Shown here piece by piece: positions 23,833-32,951 of a stretch of DNA of 41,483 bases. Below the pieces are notes generated by a model. The model saw only the letters and a program-made list of their open reading frames with translations. It did no database searches and was not told where the DNA came from. This stretch comes from Nocardiopsis listeri (GTDB lineage: Bacteria > Actinomycetota > Actinomycetes > Streptosporangiales > Streptosporangiaceae). How positions within the stretch are numbered: position 1 is the first letter of the stretch; every line of letters begins with the position of its first letter. A program made the translations under genes and the position numbers. Where the stretch lies: NCBI RefSeq assembly GCF_020741345.1, contig NZ_DYZD01000386.1, forward strand, positions 1 to 41,483, in the 5' to 3' direction.

Positions 23833-24498
23833 TCAGTCGTCCAGCCCCTGGTCGATGGCGTAACGCACCAGCTCCACGCGGTTGTGGAGCTGCAGTTTGG
23901 TCAGGGTGTTCTGCACGTGGTTCTGCACCGTGCGGTGGGAGATGGTGAGCCTTCGCGCGATCTGCTTGTAGGCCAGTCCCTTGGCCACCAGACGCAGCAC
24001 CTCGGTCTCGCGGGGCGTGAGCCGCGGCATGTCGTCGGCCCCCTGCCGCGAACGATCGTGTTCGCTCGACAGTCTGCGGTACTCGCCCAGGACCAGACCG
24101 GCCAGCCCGGGGGTGTAGACCGCGTCCCCGGCGTGGACACGACGCACCGCGTCCAGGAGTTCCTCGCGCCCGGCCGACTTCACGAGATAGCCCGTGGCGC
24201 CGGCCTTGACCGCGGCCAGGACGTCCTCGCTCTCCCCGCTGGCGGACAGCACCAGCACCCTCGGGGGTTCGGGCAGTGCGACCAGGGCGGCGGTGAGCTC
24301 CACCCCGGTGGTGTCGGGCAGGTTCAGGTCCACCACCGCCAAGGTGGGACGGGCCGCGGGCGCGATGCGCATCGCCTTGGCGCCGTCGCCGGCGGTGCCC
24401 ACGACCGTCATCCCCGCCTCGCCGAGGTCTCGGGCGACCGCGTCGAGCCACAAGGGGTGGTCGTCCACCACCAGTACCCGGATGTTCTCGCCGTCCAT
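23833..24498 (-). CDS. MacR-like NarL/FixJ response regulator
   Basis: About 221 residues. The receiver domain reads RVLVVDDHPLWLDAVARDL, with phospho-acceptor Asp in VVDLNLPDTTG and the switch Lys in GYLVKSAG. A LuxR-type helix-turn-helix follows (TPRETEVLRLVAKGLAYKQIARRLTISHRTVQNHVQNTLTKLQLHNR). It closely resembles MacR, partner of MacS in Streptomyces, and the likely kinase is at 17215. ATG 24498 is favoured: TACGCT lies 7 nt upstream, so the transcript may be leaderless, and upstream codons are unconserved. Confidence 0.9.
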   Translation of the reverse strand: MDGENIRVLVVDDHPLWLDAVARDLGEAGMTVVGTAGDGAKAMRIAPAARPTLAVVDLNLPDTTGVELTAALVALPEPPRVLVLSASGESEDVLAAVKAGATGYLVKSAGREELLDAVRRVHAGDAVYTPGLAGLVLGEYRRLSSEHDRSRQGADDMPRLTPRETEVLRLVAKGLAYKQIARRLTISHRTVQNHVQNTLTKLQLHNRVELVRYAIDQGLDD

Positions 24499-24505
24499 GC
24501 CGCCG

Positions 24506-24511
24506 AGCGTA
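24506..24511 (-). promoter_or_regulatory. Candidate -10 for leaderless macR-like gene
   Basis: TACGCT on the minus strand, exactly 7 nt before the ATG at 24498. Confidence 0.45.
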
Positions 24512-24561
24512 GCGGCAGTGGGCTCCTGGGCACAGCGGGCCGGCCGCCACGGGCCGAACAA

Positions 24562-24601
24562 GGGGAGGGGCAAGAGCACTCGCGCTCTTTCGCCCCTCCC
24601 C
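24562..24601 (-). terminator. Terminator of the PASTA kinase gene
   Basis: 10-bp stem GGGGAGGGGC/GCCCCTCCCC continued by 6 bp AAGAGC/GCTCTT with a 2-nt bulge, 25 bp beyond the kinase stop. Confidence 0.8.
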
Positions 24602-24626
24602 GGTGATGGTGGGCCCACCTCGGTGG

Positions 24627-26582
24627 TCAGTCGTCGTCGTCCTCGTCGTCCGGGTCGATGACCACACCACCGGGCGTCGCCGTGATCGTGATCTCGGTGC
24701 CTTCCGGGGCCTCGCCGGAGTGCGACTGGTGGCCGATGATCCGGCCGCCCAGGATGCGCTCCACCTTGACCTTGAAACCGGCGTCCTCCAAGGTCTCGCG
24801 GGCGTCCTTGATCTTCTCGCCGAGCACGTCCGGGATCTCCACGTCGGGCGGGCCGGTGGACACGGTCAGGGTGACGGTGGACCCGGGACCCACGTTGGTG
24901 CCGGTGTCGGGGGTCTGGTCGATGACCTGACCCTCCTTGACGCTCTCGCTGTCCTCCTCGACGATCTCGACCGTCAGGCCCAGTTCCTCCAGGGTGGACT
25001 CGGCGTCCGCGCGTTCCTCGCCGGCCAGGCTCGGCACGGGGATGCCCTTGCTGACGGTGAGCGTCACCGACTTCTCACGGTCGGCGGTCGCCCCCGCCTC
25101 GGGCTCGCTGGAGATGACCTGACCCGGATCGTTGTCGGGGGACTCGACCTCCTCCTGCTCGATCCGGTCGGCCTCGAAGCCCAGGTCCTCCAGGTCCTTG
25201 AGGGCGTCGGCGATGTTCTGCCCGGCGATGTCGGGCATCTCCACCTCCTGCGGCCCCTTGGAGACGTACACGGTCACCGGGTCGCCGGGGGAGAGACGCT
25301 CGCCCACCTCGGGATCGGTGGCGCCCACCTCGCCCACGGCGACGTCGCTGTAGACCTGGTTGTCGGACAGGTCGTAGATCAGTCCGGCCGAGCGGATCTC
25401 GTCCCGGGCGACCTCGGGCGTGGCGCCGAGCACGTCGGGGACGGGTTCGTAGCGGCCCAGCAGGAACCACCAACCGACCACACCCACGAGCAGCGCCATG
25501 GCGGCCGCCCCCACCACCAGCAGGCGGTTGCGCGAGAACCAGGAGCCGCCCTCGTCGTCCGGGCCGTAGCCGTCGTAGGCGTCGGCGGCGTTCATGTCGA
25601 CGACCATGGTGGCGTTCTCGGTGCCAGGGCCCGCGCCACCCGCGATCAGCTGGGGCGCGGTCATGGTGACGCCGGCCGCGCCGGTGGGCGCGACCGGGGC
25701 CATGTGCTCCTGGGCGCCCGAGGGCGACTCGGGCAGAGTGCTCAGGACCTCCAGCACCTTGGCCAGATACTGACCGGCGTTTCCGGGCCGGTACCTGGGA
25801 TCGCGCTCGGTGGCCTTGGTGACCAGGGCGTCAACATCGGGCGGGAGCCCCGGCAGGAAGTGCGAGGGCCGTGGCACGTCCTCGTTGACGTGCTGGTAGG
25901 CGATGGCGATGGGGGTCTCGCCGGTGTGCGGCTGACCACCGGTGAGCAGTTCGTAGAACATGATGCCCGCGGCGTAGACGTCGCTGCGGGCGTCGGCGAC
26001 GCCCTTCTCGATCTGTTCGGGCGCCAGGTAGGCGGCGGTGCCCATCAGGGTGCCGGTACGGGTCAGTCCCTGGTTGGACTGCTCGACCGCACGGGCCAGA
26101 CCGAAGTCGGCGACCTTGACCCGACCGTCCTCGGTGAGGAGGACGTTCTCCGGCTTGACGTCACGGTGCACCATGCCGGCCTGGTGGGCGGCGCCCAGGG
26201 CGGCCAGCACCGGGGCCATGAAGTTCAGCGCCTGACGGGGGGTCAGCCGACCGCGTTCCTTGAGCAGGTCGCGCAGCGTACGTCCCGGTACGTATTCCAT
26301 GGCCAGGAACACGTGTCCCTGGTCCTCGCCCTGGTCGAAGACCTGGACCACGTTGGGGTGCGAGAGCTTGGCGACCGAGTGCGCCTCGTTGATGAATCGC
26401 TGGACGAAGGAGGGGTCCTGCGCCAGGGACGGGTGCATGACCTTCAGGGCGAGTCTGCGGTCCAGCCTGAGGTCGTGGGCGACGTAGACCGTCGCCATAC
26501 CGCCACCGGCGATCCTGGACTCGACGAAGTAGCGACGGTCCAGCGTCGCGCCTACAAGCGGGTCGGAAGTCGTCATGTCCAC
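24627..26582 (-). CDS. Membrane Ser/Thr protein kinase with four PASTA domains (PknL-like)
   Basis: A 651-residue Hanks-type kinase. Its P-loop is IAGGGMATVY, the ATP lysine is about K47, the catalytic loop is HRDVKPEN (about 139-146), DFG is at about 159-161, and a TG-rich activation loop follows. After a linker, one membrane helix (about 353-376) leads to four extracellular PASTA repeats (VPDVLG, MPDIAG, VPSLAG, IPDVLG) that bind muropeptides or cell-wall material. An Asp-rich tail ends the protein. It sits in the place of pknL (Rv2176) near an Rv2175c-like gene, the PknL substrate in M. tuberculosis. GTG 26582 matches the family start; ATG 26576 is the alternative. Confidence 0.93.
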   Translation of the reverse strand: MDMTTSDPLVGATLDRRYFVESRIAGGGMATVYVAHDLRLDRRLALKVMHPSLAQDPSFVQRFINEAHSVAKLSHPNVVQVFDQGEDQGHVFLAMEYVPGRTLRDLLKERGRLTPRQALNFMAPVLAALGAAHQAGMVHRDVKPENVLLTEDGRVKVADFGLARAVEQSNQGLTRTGTLMGTAAYLAPEQIEKGVADARSDVYAAGIMFYELLTGGQPHTGETPIAIAYQHVNEDVPRPSHFLPGLPPDVDALVTKATERDPRYRPGNAGQYLAKVLEVLSTLPESPSGAQEHMAPVAPTGAAGVTMTAPQLIAGGAGPGTENATMVVDMNAADAYDGYGPDDEGGSWFSRNRLLVVGAAAMALLVGVVGWWFLLGRYEPVPDVLGATPEVARDEIRSAGLIYDLSDNQVYSDVAVGEVGATDPEVGERLSPGDPVTVYVSKGPQEVEMPDIAGQNIADALKDLEDLGFEADRIEQEEVESPDNDPGQVISSEPEAGATADREKSVTLTVSKGIPVPSLAGEERADAESTLEELGLTVEIVEEDSESVKEGQVIDQTPDTGTNVGPGSTVTLTVSTGPPDVEIPDVLGEKIKDARETLEDAGFKVKVERILGGRIIGHQSHSGEAPEGTEITITATPGGVVIDPDDEDDDD

Positions 26583-26897
26583 GGCGGAGTTGTGTCCTTG
26601 CTGCGGGGAGCGCGGGAGATCGCGGCCGATGGCGCGTACCCGACACCAGATGTCGAACCGACACGATAGCGGAATCCGGAGTCGGCTCTGCCCCGCGGTT
26701 CATGGTCGCGGCGGCCCCGCACCATGCGACACACGGGCCATTCCGTGTGCGCTCGGGGGGTGCGCGCGCCTGGGCTGTCTCGGTGGGTGCGGTGCCCTCT
26801 CACGGCACACACATTCCATCCACGGTAGGGGACGACACCAAACCTTCGCTTGACGCCGCACCGGCCGGCCCTTGACCGGAGGCCGATGCGACCGCTC
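26583..26897. other. Intergenic region upstream of the PASTA kinase
   Basis: No gene was found. It holds a possible kinase -10 (TATCGT on the minus strand at 26663-26668) without a convincing -35, and GC-rich non-coding sequence up to the thiG terminator. Confidence 0.45.
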
Positions 26898-26934
26898 CGA
26901 CCTGCCCGGACACGGGTCGAGGTCGGGCAGGTCG
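26898..26934 (-). terminator. Terminator of the thiO-thiS-thiG operon
   Basis: Perfect 11-bp arms CGACCTGCCCG and CGGGCAGGTCG with a 15-nt loop, 14 bp beyond the thiG stop. Confidence 0.7.
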
Positions 26935-26947
26935 GGTGGCGCTCCGT

Positions 26948-27748
<801 letters not shown>

Positions 27749-27961
27749 TCAGCCTCCCTGTACGGCGGTCAGGACGTCCACGCGGTCTCCCGGGGCCAGG
27801 GCCGTGTCGGCCCACGCGGTGCGCCGCACCACCTCGTCGTTGATCGCCACCGCGATCCCGCCGGGGATCGCACCGTCGCCGGCCGAGGTGAGGTCGCGTA
27901 CGACCGCCTCGACCGTGGTGGCCGTGCTCTGGCGACTCTCGCCGTTGATGATCAGTTCCAC
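27749..27961 (-). CDS. thiS: Thiamine sulfur-carrier protein
   Basis: A 70-residue ubiquitin-like protein ending in the required Gly-Gly (AVQGG), which is adenylated and converted to a thiocarboxylate to donate sulfur to ThiG. It begins VELIINGESRQ and contains IAVAINDEVVRR. The GTG at 27961 has GGGAG 5 nt upstream; GTG 27967 and 27973 are alternatives. It lies between thiO and thiG. Confidence 0.92.
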   Translation of the reverse strand: MELIINGESRQSTATTVEAVVRDLTSAGDGAIPGGIAVAINDEVVRRTAWADTALAPGDRVDVLTAVQGG

Positions 27962-27987
27962 AGTCACTCCCACGTCGTCGGCTCGTC

Positions 27988-29190
27988 TCACGCGCCGCCA
28001 CCGGACAGCGGCCGGTCGGCGGCGAACCCGTGCGCGTACTCGGGCAGGGTCCCGGTGGCGAGCGCCTGGACCATGACCTCTCCGGTCACGGGGGCCAACA
28101 GCACCCCGTGCCGGAAGTGGCCCACGGCCAGGTGCAGGCCCGGAACCCGGGTGGGGCCCAGCAGGGGTCGATTGTCGGGGGACCCGGGGCGCAGTCCCAC
28201 GCAGGTCTCGGTGATCTCCAGCTCGGTCACCCCGGGGACGAGTTCGCGCGCGTCTCGCAGCACCTGCCAGAGCCCGCCCGCGGTCAGGGCGGTGTCGTAT
28301 CCCAGTTCCTCCTGGGTGGCGCCCACGATGATCTCGCCGTCGGCGCGGGGCACCAGGTAGACCGGGAAGCCGCGGACCAGGCCGCGCACGGTCCGCTCCA
28401 CGAGAGGGGGCTCTCCCCGGCGGACCCGGGCGCGCAACAGCTGCCCCTTGACCGGACGGATCGGAGGCAGCACCGGCGCGGGCAGGGTGATCCGAGCGCT
28501 CGGACAACCCGCGGCGAGGACGACCTGGTGGGCCGGGAGAACGGTGCCGTCGGCCAGGTGCACGCCCAGCCGGGCGCCGTCGGGACCGGGGTCGGTGACC
28601 TCGGTCACCGACCCGGCCACCTCGCGCGCTCCCGCGCGTTCGGCGGCCCGGGCCAGGGCCGGCAGCAGACGGCGGGGGTCGACGGAGTGATCCTCGGGGG
28701 CCAGTACCCCGCCCCGTACCGAAGGGGCCAGGTGGGGTTCCAGCCGGCGGCACTCACGACCGTTCAGCCGCTCGGTGGCGATGCCCAGACGTCGTTGCAG
28801 GTCGTGCAGTTCGTCGAGGACGGCCAGGTCGTCCCGGTCGAAGGCGACCAGGAGCGTTCCGGTGCGGTGGTGGGCCACCGACATGTCGGAGTCCGCCTCC
28901 ACCTCGGCGACGAAGGAGTCGTACATCCGCGCGGAGCGGACGCCGAGCCCCATGAGTTCCTCCTCACCGAAGACCGCCTCGGTGGCGGGTGTGAGCATGC
29001 CCGCCGCGACGGTGGAGGAGGAACGAGAGTCTGCGGGTTCGGTGACGGGGTCGGGTTCGACCAGGGTGACGTCCAGACCGTGTCGGGCCGCCCTCCAGGC
29101 GATGACCCTTCCGATGACGCCGCCACCGATGACGACCACACCATCGGTGCCGCAACCGCTTCCGTACCGGGGATCCTCGAAGTCGCGCAT
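27988..29190 (-). CDS. thiO: Glycine oxidase
   Basis: This 400-residue FAD enzyme oxidises glycine to dehydroglycine for thiazole formation. The dinucleotide fold is VVVIGGGVIGRVIAWRAARHGLDVTLVE; later come AAGMLTPATEA, LAAGCPSA and the C-terminal FAD segment GHFRHGVLLAPVTGE. ATG 29190 is chosen because GGGAGGGG lies upstream; an in-frame ATG at 29217 lies inside the riboswitch core and is unlikely. It is the first gene of the operon behind the TPP riboswitch. Confidence 0.93.
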   Translation of the reverse strand: MRDFEDPRYGSGCGTDGVVVIGGGVIGRVIAWRAARHGLDVTLVEPDPVTEPADSRSSSTVAAGMLTPATEAVFGEEELMGLGVRSARMYDSFVAEVEADSDMSVAHHRTGTLLVAFDRDDLAVLDELHDLQRRLGIATERLNGRECRRLEPHLAPSVRGGVLAPEDHSVDPRRLLPALARAAERAGAREVAGSVTEVTDPGPDGARLGVHLADGTVLPAHQVVLAAGCPSARITLPAPVLPPIRPVKGQLLRARVRRGEPPLVERTVRGLVRGFPVYLVPRADGEIIVGATQEELGYDTALTAGGLWQVLRDARELVPGVTELEITETCVGLRPGSPDNRPLLGPTRVPGLHLAVGHFRHGVLLAPVTGEVMVQALATGTLPEYAHGFAADRPLSGGGA

Positions 29191-29202
29191 GGCGCGCCCC
29201 CC

Positions 29203-29295
29203 TCCCTTCGCCGGCATGATCCGGATCAGGTTCGTGCGGTCGGAGACTGCTCGGTCTCCCTCTCAGCCGGGTCCACCCGGCTCCCGCGGGACATG
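29203..29295 (-). ncRNA. TPP riboswitch (THI box)
   Basis: On the minus strand, GGCTGAGAGGGAGACCG is followed by the conserved GAACCTGATCCGGATCATGC and GCGAAGGGAG. The element directly precedes thiO and its final AGGGAGG overlaps the ribosome binding site, so TPP would block translation of thiO-thiS-thiG. Confidence 0.95.
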
Positions 29296-29384
29296 TCTGT
29301 TCGCTCCCCGCCATCCTAGGACAGGTCACTCTCCACGGGTTCGGACGGTCCTCGGTGGCCGGTGGGGTGTGGCAGATTGGGAGG

Positions 29385-29744
29385 GTGACACACAAAGACC
29401 TCGACATCGACGAACTGGTCGGCGACTGGCTGACCCTGCGTGAGGCGGCTCAGCCGCTGGGCGTCAGCCCCAACCGGATCAAGACGTTCATCCGCGAGAA
29501 CCGCCTCATGGGTGTGGTCCGCGGTGGAGAACTCTCCATCCCCGCCGCCTTCCTGGACGGTGACGAGCTCGTCAAGGGACTGTCCGGCACCATCGTGCTG
29601 CTCTCCGACGCGGGTTTTTCCACCGAGGAGGCCCTGCGCTGGCTCTTCACGCCGGACGACACCCTTCCGGGGAGCCCGATCCAGGCCATGCGCGAGAACC
29701 GGGGCACCGAGGTGCGCCGCCGCGCCCAGGCCATGGCCTTCTGA
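29385..29744 (+). CDS. Rv2175c-like DNA-binding protein
   Basis: A 119-residue protein with an excisionase/MerR-like winged helix-turn-helix (LTLREAAQPLGVSPNRIKTFIRENRLMGVVRGGELSIPAAFL) and the C-terminal signature RWLFTPDD, then EVRRRAQAMAF, as in Rv2175c. In M. tuberculosis Rv2175c is phosphorylated by PknL, which reduces DNA binding; the PknL-like kinase here lies 2.8 kb away, separated by thiamine genes. GTG 29385 directly abuts GGGAGG, so the start is uncertain. A tandem hairpin terminator follows. Confidence 0.88.
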   Translation: MTHKDLDIDELVGDWLTLREAAQPLGVSPNRIKTFIRENRLMGVVRGGELSIPAAFLDGDELVKGLSGTIVLLSDAGFSTEEALRWLFTPDDTLPGSPIQAMRENRGTEVRRRAQAMAF

Positions 29745-29795
29745 GCGGTCCGTGACCGTTCGGCGCCGGGTCCACCCGTCGCCCACGAAACAGAG

Positions 29796-29842
29796 GTCCG
29801 GGCACGGCCGTGCCCGGACGGGGCGCACCGGGGGGTGCGCCC
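29796..29842 (+). terminator. Tandem hairpins after the Rv2175c-like gene
   Basis: A 24-bp perfect palindrome (29796-29819) is followed by a 9-bp stem GGGCGCACC/GGTGCGCCC with a GGGG loop (29821-29842). The last arm abuts the thiE promoter. Confidence 0.8.
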
Positions 29843-29871
29843 TTGGGCCTCCACGGACCAGGGCCTAGTGT
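29843..29871 (+). promoter_or_regulatory. thiE promoter, leaderless geometry
   Basis: -35 TTGGGC (29843-29848), 17 nt, -10 TAGTGT (29866-29871), then 7 nt to the GTG at 29879. No TPP riboswitch is seen here. Confidence 0.55.
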
Positions 29872-29878
29872 GTCGGGT

Positions 29879-30541
29879 GTGAGGACCAGCCACGGAACCA
29901 GCCTGCGCGAGCGCCTGGACGCATCCCTTCTGTACCTGTGCACCGACGCCCGTACCGAGCGCGGTGACCTCGCCGAGTTCACGGACGCGGCCCTGGCCGG
30001 AGGGGTGGACGTCGTCCAACTCCGGGACAAGGGGCTGGAGGCCCGCGACGAACTCGCCGCGCTGGAGGTCATGCGCGAGGCGTGCGAGCGCCACGGCGCA
30101 CTGCTCGCCGTCAACGACCGCGCCGACATCGCCCGCGCGGTGCGCGCCGACGTCCTGCACCTGGGGCAGCGTGATCTGCCCGTGCCCATGGCCAGGGACA
30201 TCATCGGCGCGGACCCGGTCATCGGACGCTCCAACAACGACATCGAGGCCGCCATGGCCTCCGCCGAGGAACCCGGAAGCGACTACTTCTGCGTCGGGCC
30301 GACCTGGGCCACCCCCACCAAGCCGGGACGCCCGGCGGCCGGTCCGGTCCTGGTGGAAAGGGCCGCCGCGCTGGGGAGCGAACGACCCTGGTTCGCCATC
30401 GGCGGGATCGACCTGACCAACGTCGACCAGGTGCTCGACGCCGGCGCCTCGCGCGTTGTCGTGGTGCGCGCCATCACCGAGGCCGAGGACCCCCGCGCCG
30501 CGGCGGCCGCCCTCAAGGAACGGCTCACCGCGCGGCTCTGA
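29879..30541 (+). CDS. thiE: Thiamine-phosphate synthase
   Basis: This 220-residue TIM-barrel enzyme joins hydroxymethylpyrimidine pyrophosphate and thiazole phosphate. It shows [49 protein letters not shown] and [15 protein letters not shown]. The usual G(R/L)STH motif reads GRSNND, a conservative oddity. GTG 29879 is chosen because the upstream frame runs through the terminator hairpins and a TAGTGT -10 lies 7 nt before it. It is not under the nearby riboswitch. Confidence 0.94.
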   Translation: MRTSHGTSLRERLDASLLYLCTDARTERGDLAEFTDAALAGGVDVVQLRDKGLEARDELAALEVMREACERHGALLAVNDRADIARAVRADVLHLGQRDLPVPMARDIIGADPVIGRSNNDIEAAMASAEEPGSDYFCVGPTWATPTKPGRPAAGPVLVERAAALGSERPWFAIGGIDLTNVDQVLDAGASRVVVVRAITEAEDPRAAAAALKERLTARL

Positions 30542-30544
30542 GGA

Positions 30545-30568
30545 CCTGAACCGACGCATCGGTTCAGG
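30545..30568. terminator. Bidirectional terminator between thiE and quinone oxidoreductase
   Basis: Perfect 10-bp arms CCTGAACCGA and TCGGTTCAGG, loop CGCA. The right arm includes the stop codon of the leftward gene. Confidence 0.8.
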
Positions 30569-31538
30569 GCACCAGGAACACCTTGCCGACCACACGCCGT
30601 TCGGCGAGCGCCCGGTGGGCCTCGGCTGCCCGTTCCAGGGGCAGGGTCATTCCCACGTGCGGGCGGAGCCGCCCCTCCCGTCCCTCCTCCAGGGCCAACC
30701 GGGCCAGATCGACCCGGCTCAACCCTTCCTGCTCTTGGAGGTCCATCAGGTCCAGGACGGTGACACCGCGCCGGGCGGCCTCGTCGCGGTCCACCTCGGC
30801 GAAGGAACCTCCGGCCGTCCCGTAGCCGATGAAGCGGCCCCCGGTGGCGACCAGGTCGAAGGAGGACTCGCCCAGGGTCCCGCCCGCCCCGTCGACCACC
30901 ACGTCCACGCCGGCGCCGCCGGTGATTCCCAGCACACGCTCTCGCCAGTCGGGCGTCGTGTAGTCGACGGTCGCCGTTGCTCCGACGGAGTGGGCCGTCT
31001 CCCGTTTCCCGGGGGTCGACGCCGCACCGATCACCCGCGCTCCGGCGAGACGGGCGAGCTGCACGATCAGGCCGCCGGCGCCACCGGCGGCGGCCAGTAC
31101 CAGCACCCAGGTGTCCGGTCGGAACCGCGCGGCGTGTTCCAGGAGCATCGCCGTGGCCCCGTCGATGAGCAGGGCCAGGGCCTCGTGGTGGCCCAGTCCC
31201 TCCGGTACCCGCAACAGAGCGTCCTCGGGGACCACGATCCGCTCGGCGTACCCGCCCTGGTGCCCGGTGCGCGCGAGCACCGCGACACCCGCCCAGGCGG
31301 GGTCGGATCCCGGGCCCACGTCGCGGACCCGACCCACCACGCTCCCGCCGGGTACGTACGGCGGAGTGACCGGAAAGGAGTCCCCGGCCACACCCGCGCG
31401 GATCAGGGTGTCCAGGTGGATCACGTTGGCGGCCTCCACCGCCACGGCCACTTCACCGGGTCCGGGTTCGGGGTCGGGGAACCTCTCTGGGACCAGCACC
31501 TCGGGGCCACCGAACTCGACCGCTCGCACCGCGCGCAT
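30564..31538 (-). CDS. Zinc-independent MDR NADPH:quinone oxidoreductase-like protein
   Basis: A 324-residue medium-chain dehydrogenase/reductase of the quinone oxidoreductase type: MRAVRAVEFGGPEVLVPERFPDPEPGPGEVAVAVEAANV, VPGGSVVGRVRDVG, WVLVLAAAGGAGGLIVQLARLAGARVIG (NADPH fold) and VVDGAGG. No structural zinc cysteines are seen. Such enzymes reduce quinones or enones, often under redox stress. GGAGG precedes the ATG. The promoter has the long-spacer dyad typical of MerR/SoxR activators. Confidence 0.9.
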   Translation of the reverse strand: MRAVRAVEFGGPEVLVPERFPDPEPGPGEVAVAVEAANVIHLDTLIRAGVAGDSFPVTPPYVPGGSVVGRVRDVGPGSDPAWAGVAVLARTGHQGGYAERIVVPEDALLRVPEGLGHHEALALLIDGATAMLLEHAARFRPDTWVLVLAAAGGAGGLIVQLARLAGARVIGAASTPGKRETAHSVGATATVDYTTPDWRERVLGITGGAGVDVVVDGAGGTLGESSFDLVATGGRFIGYGTAGGSFAEVDRDEAARRGVTVLDLMDLQEQEGLSRVDLARLALEEGREGRLRPHVGMTLPLERAAEAHRALAERRVVGKVFLVP

Positions 31539-31568
31539 CGCGCCTCCACTCCGTCGCCTGTACTGACG

Positions 31569-31599
31569 AGCCTCTTACCTCAACTAAGGTCGAGGTCAA
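31569..31599 (-). promoter_or_regulatory. MerR/SoxR-type promoter of the quinone oxidoreductase
   Basis: On the minus strand, -35 TTGACC (31594-31599) and -10 GAGGCT (31569-31574) are 19 nt apart. Between them is the dyad ACCTCAAC-TAAG-GTCGAGGT (31577-31596, one mismatch), resembling SoxR/MerR boxes that rescue over-long spacers. Confidence 0.6.
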
Positions 31600-31622
31600 G
31601 TCCTGGGGGTGGGAACGACGAG

Positions 31623-31647
31623 ACCGCCGCGCACGGTGCACGGCGGT
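31623..31647 (-). terminator. Terminator of the NmrA-like gene
   Basis: 7-bp arms ACCGCCG and CGGCGGT with an extended inner GCA/TGC stem, 23 bp beyond the stop. Confidence 0.6.
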
Positions 31648-31669
31648 GGTCGGGAAGAGGGCGCTGCGG

Positions 31670-32548
31670 TCAGACCTCGACGTGCGCCAACGCGCTCGGA
31701 TGACGTCGCAGAAAACCCTCGATGGACTGTGCCGGGTGCCCGGCCAGATCCGGCACGGTATCGGCCACCACGTCCATCTCCCCGGTCGCGATCGCCGCGT
31801 ACGACGACGCCCACCCCTCGATCTCCCATTCCGCGGCCCCGGTGGGACGGCGCGACTCCAGGGCCTCCTCCCAGGTCTCGGGCACGTAGCGGATGGTGCG
31901 GCCGGTGAGCCGCCCCAGTTTCTCCACCGTGGCGCCCACCGACAACGCCTCCGGGCCGGTCACGTCGTAGGTGGTCCCCTCCGACGCGGCGATCACCACA
32001 GGATCGGTCAGGACGGTGGTGGCCACGTCGGCCACGTCGTCCCTGGACACCCACGCGACCCGACCGTCACCGGCCGGGCCGCGCACCACGCCCTCGTCGT
32101 CCACCCAATAGGGCAGCAGGTCCAGGTACAGGCTCGGTCTCAGGAACGTGTAGGAGACACCGGTGGATCTGATGTGCGCCTCGGTGAAGAAGTGGGTCCG
32201 GGCGAAGGTGAAGGTCGAGGCGGGGCCGGCGCCGAGGAACGACAGGTACACGATCCGGGAGACCCCTGCCTCGACCGCCGCGTCCACCGCGCTGACGTGG
32301 GCCTCCATCCGGTCCTCGGACTCGGTGGCCGAGACCAGGAACAGGGTGTCCACGCCTCGGCAGGCCCGCGTGAACCCGGCCCCGTCCTCGTAGGCGGCCA
32401 TCGACGCGCTGCTGCCCGGATACTCCGGGGCGCGATTGATGTCGCGCACGATGAATCGCTGCGTCGACCCGAGCCGGGCGATCCGGGCGGCCACGCGCCC
32501 GCCCACCGCTCCCGTGGCCCCGGTCACCCCTATGGTGTGGTTTGTCAT
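31670..32548 (-). CDS. NmrA-like NAD(P)-binding protein (atypical SDR)
   Basis: About 292 residues with the Rossmann motif IGVTGATGAVGGRVAARI, then VDTLFLVSATES, IVYLSFLGAG and FLRPSLYLDLLPYW. The family includes NAD(P)H-quinone oxidoreductase-like enzymes and redox-sensing NmrA proteins; the usual Tyr-x3-Lys of classical SDRs is absent. ATG 32548 (MTNHTIGVTGATG) is chosen for family fit; ATG 32563 and 32572 extend it by 5-8 residues. It lies upstream of the quinone reductase on the same strand but has its own terminator. Confidence 0.87.
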   Translation of the reverse strand: MTNHTIGVTGATGAVGGRVAARIARLGSTQRFIVRDINRAPEYPGSSASMAAYEDGAGFTRACRGVDTLFLVSATESEDRMEAHVSAVDAAVEAGVSRIVYLSFLGAGPASTFTFARTHFFTEAHIRSTGVSYTFLRPSLYLDLLPYWVDDEGVVRGPAGDGRVAWVSRDDVADVATTVLTDPVVIAASEGTTYDVTGPEALSVGATVEKLGRLTGRTIRYVPETWEEALESRRPTGAAEWEIEGWASSYAAIATGEMDVVADTVPDLAGHPAQSIEGFLRRHPSALAHVEV

Positions 32549-32710
32549 GTGATCGTCACCCATGACAGCCATCCTGGAGTATCGGGACGTGCCGGCCGCT
32601 CATCGGCACGCCCCTTTTTGAGCTCATCGGCCGGCGGGTGGTGTGCTCTTGGGAAGACCCCTCCTTCCCACCCGCGGCAGGGGCGACCGCGCGGGTGGTG
32701 CGCCGGTAGG

Positions 32711-32815
32711 TCAGGCGGCCGGGAGCGGCGCGCACAGCACGGATCGGGCCAGGTCCGGAGCGAGCGCCCGTTCGACCATGGTGGTCGGCCCGAGTGGGGC
32801 GGCGTCCTCGGCCAT
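32711..32815 (-). CDS. Possible 34-residue small protein
   Basis: An ATG frame with GAGGAG about 10 nt upstream encodes MAEDAAPLGPTTMVERALAP and ends VLCAPLPAA. It lies alone in a gap between the NmrA-like and polyprenyl synthase genes, on their strand. It has one cysteine and no recognisable domain. It may be a real small protein or chance coding. Confidence 0.35.
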   Translation of the reverse strand: MAEDAAPLGPTTMVERALAPDLARSVLCAPLPAA

Positions 32816-32903
32816 GGGGGGAGGGCTCCTCTTCAGGGATCTATCGGCAACTCCGATTCACGCCGGAATCGGGCGTAGTACGCAACTGGAAAAAGGGTAT
32901 GAA

Positions 32904-32936
32904 AACCCCGAACCCCGACGTCGGTCCTTCGGGGTT
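32904..32936 (-). terminator. Terminator of the polyprenyl synthase gene
   Basis: 9-bp arms AACCCCGAA and TTCGGGGTT with an inner CCGAC/GTCGG stem, followed on the minus strand by TTTTC. Confidence 0.8.
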
Positions 32937-32951
32937 CTGGCGGGTCACGGA

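Noticed and set aside
29191-29217. In-frame ATG at 29217 as an earlier start for thiO
   Set aside because: It lies inside the conserved core of the TPP riboswitch; ATG 29190 has a better Shine-Dalgarno.
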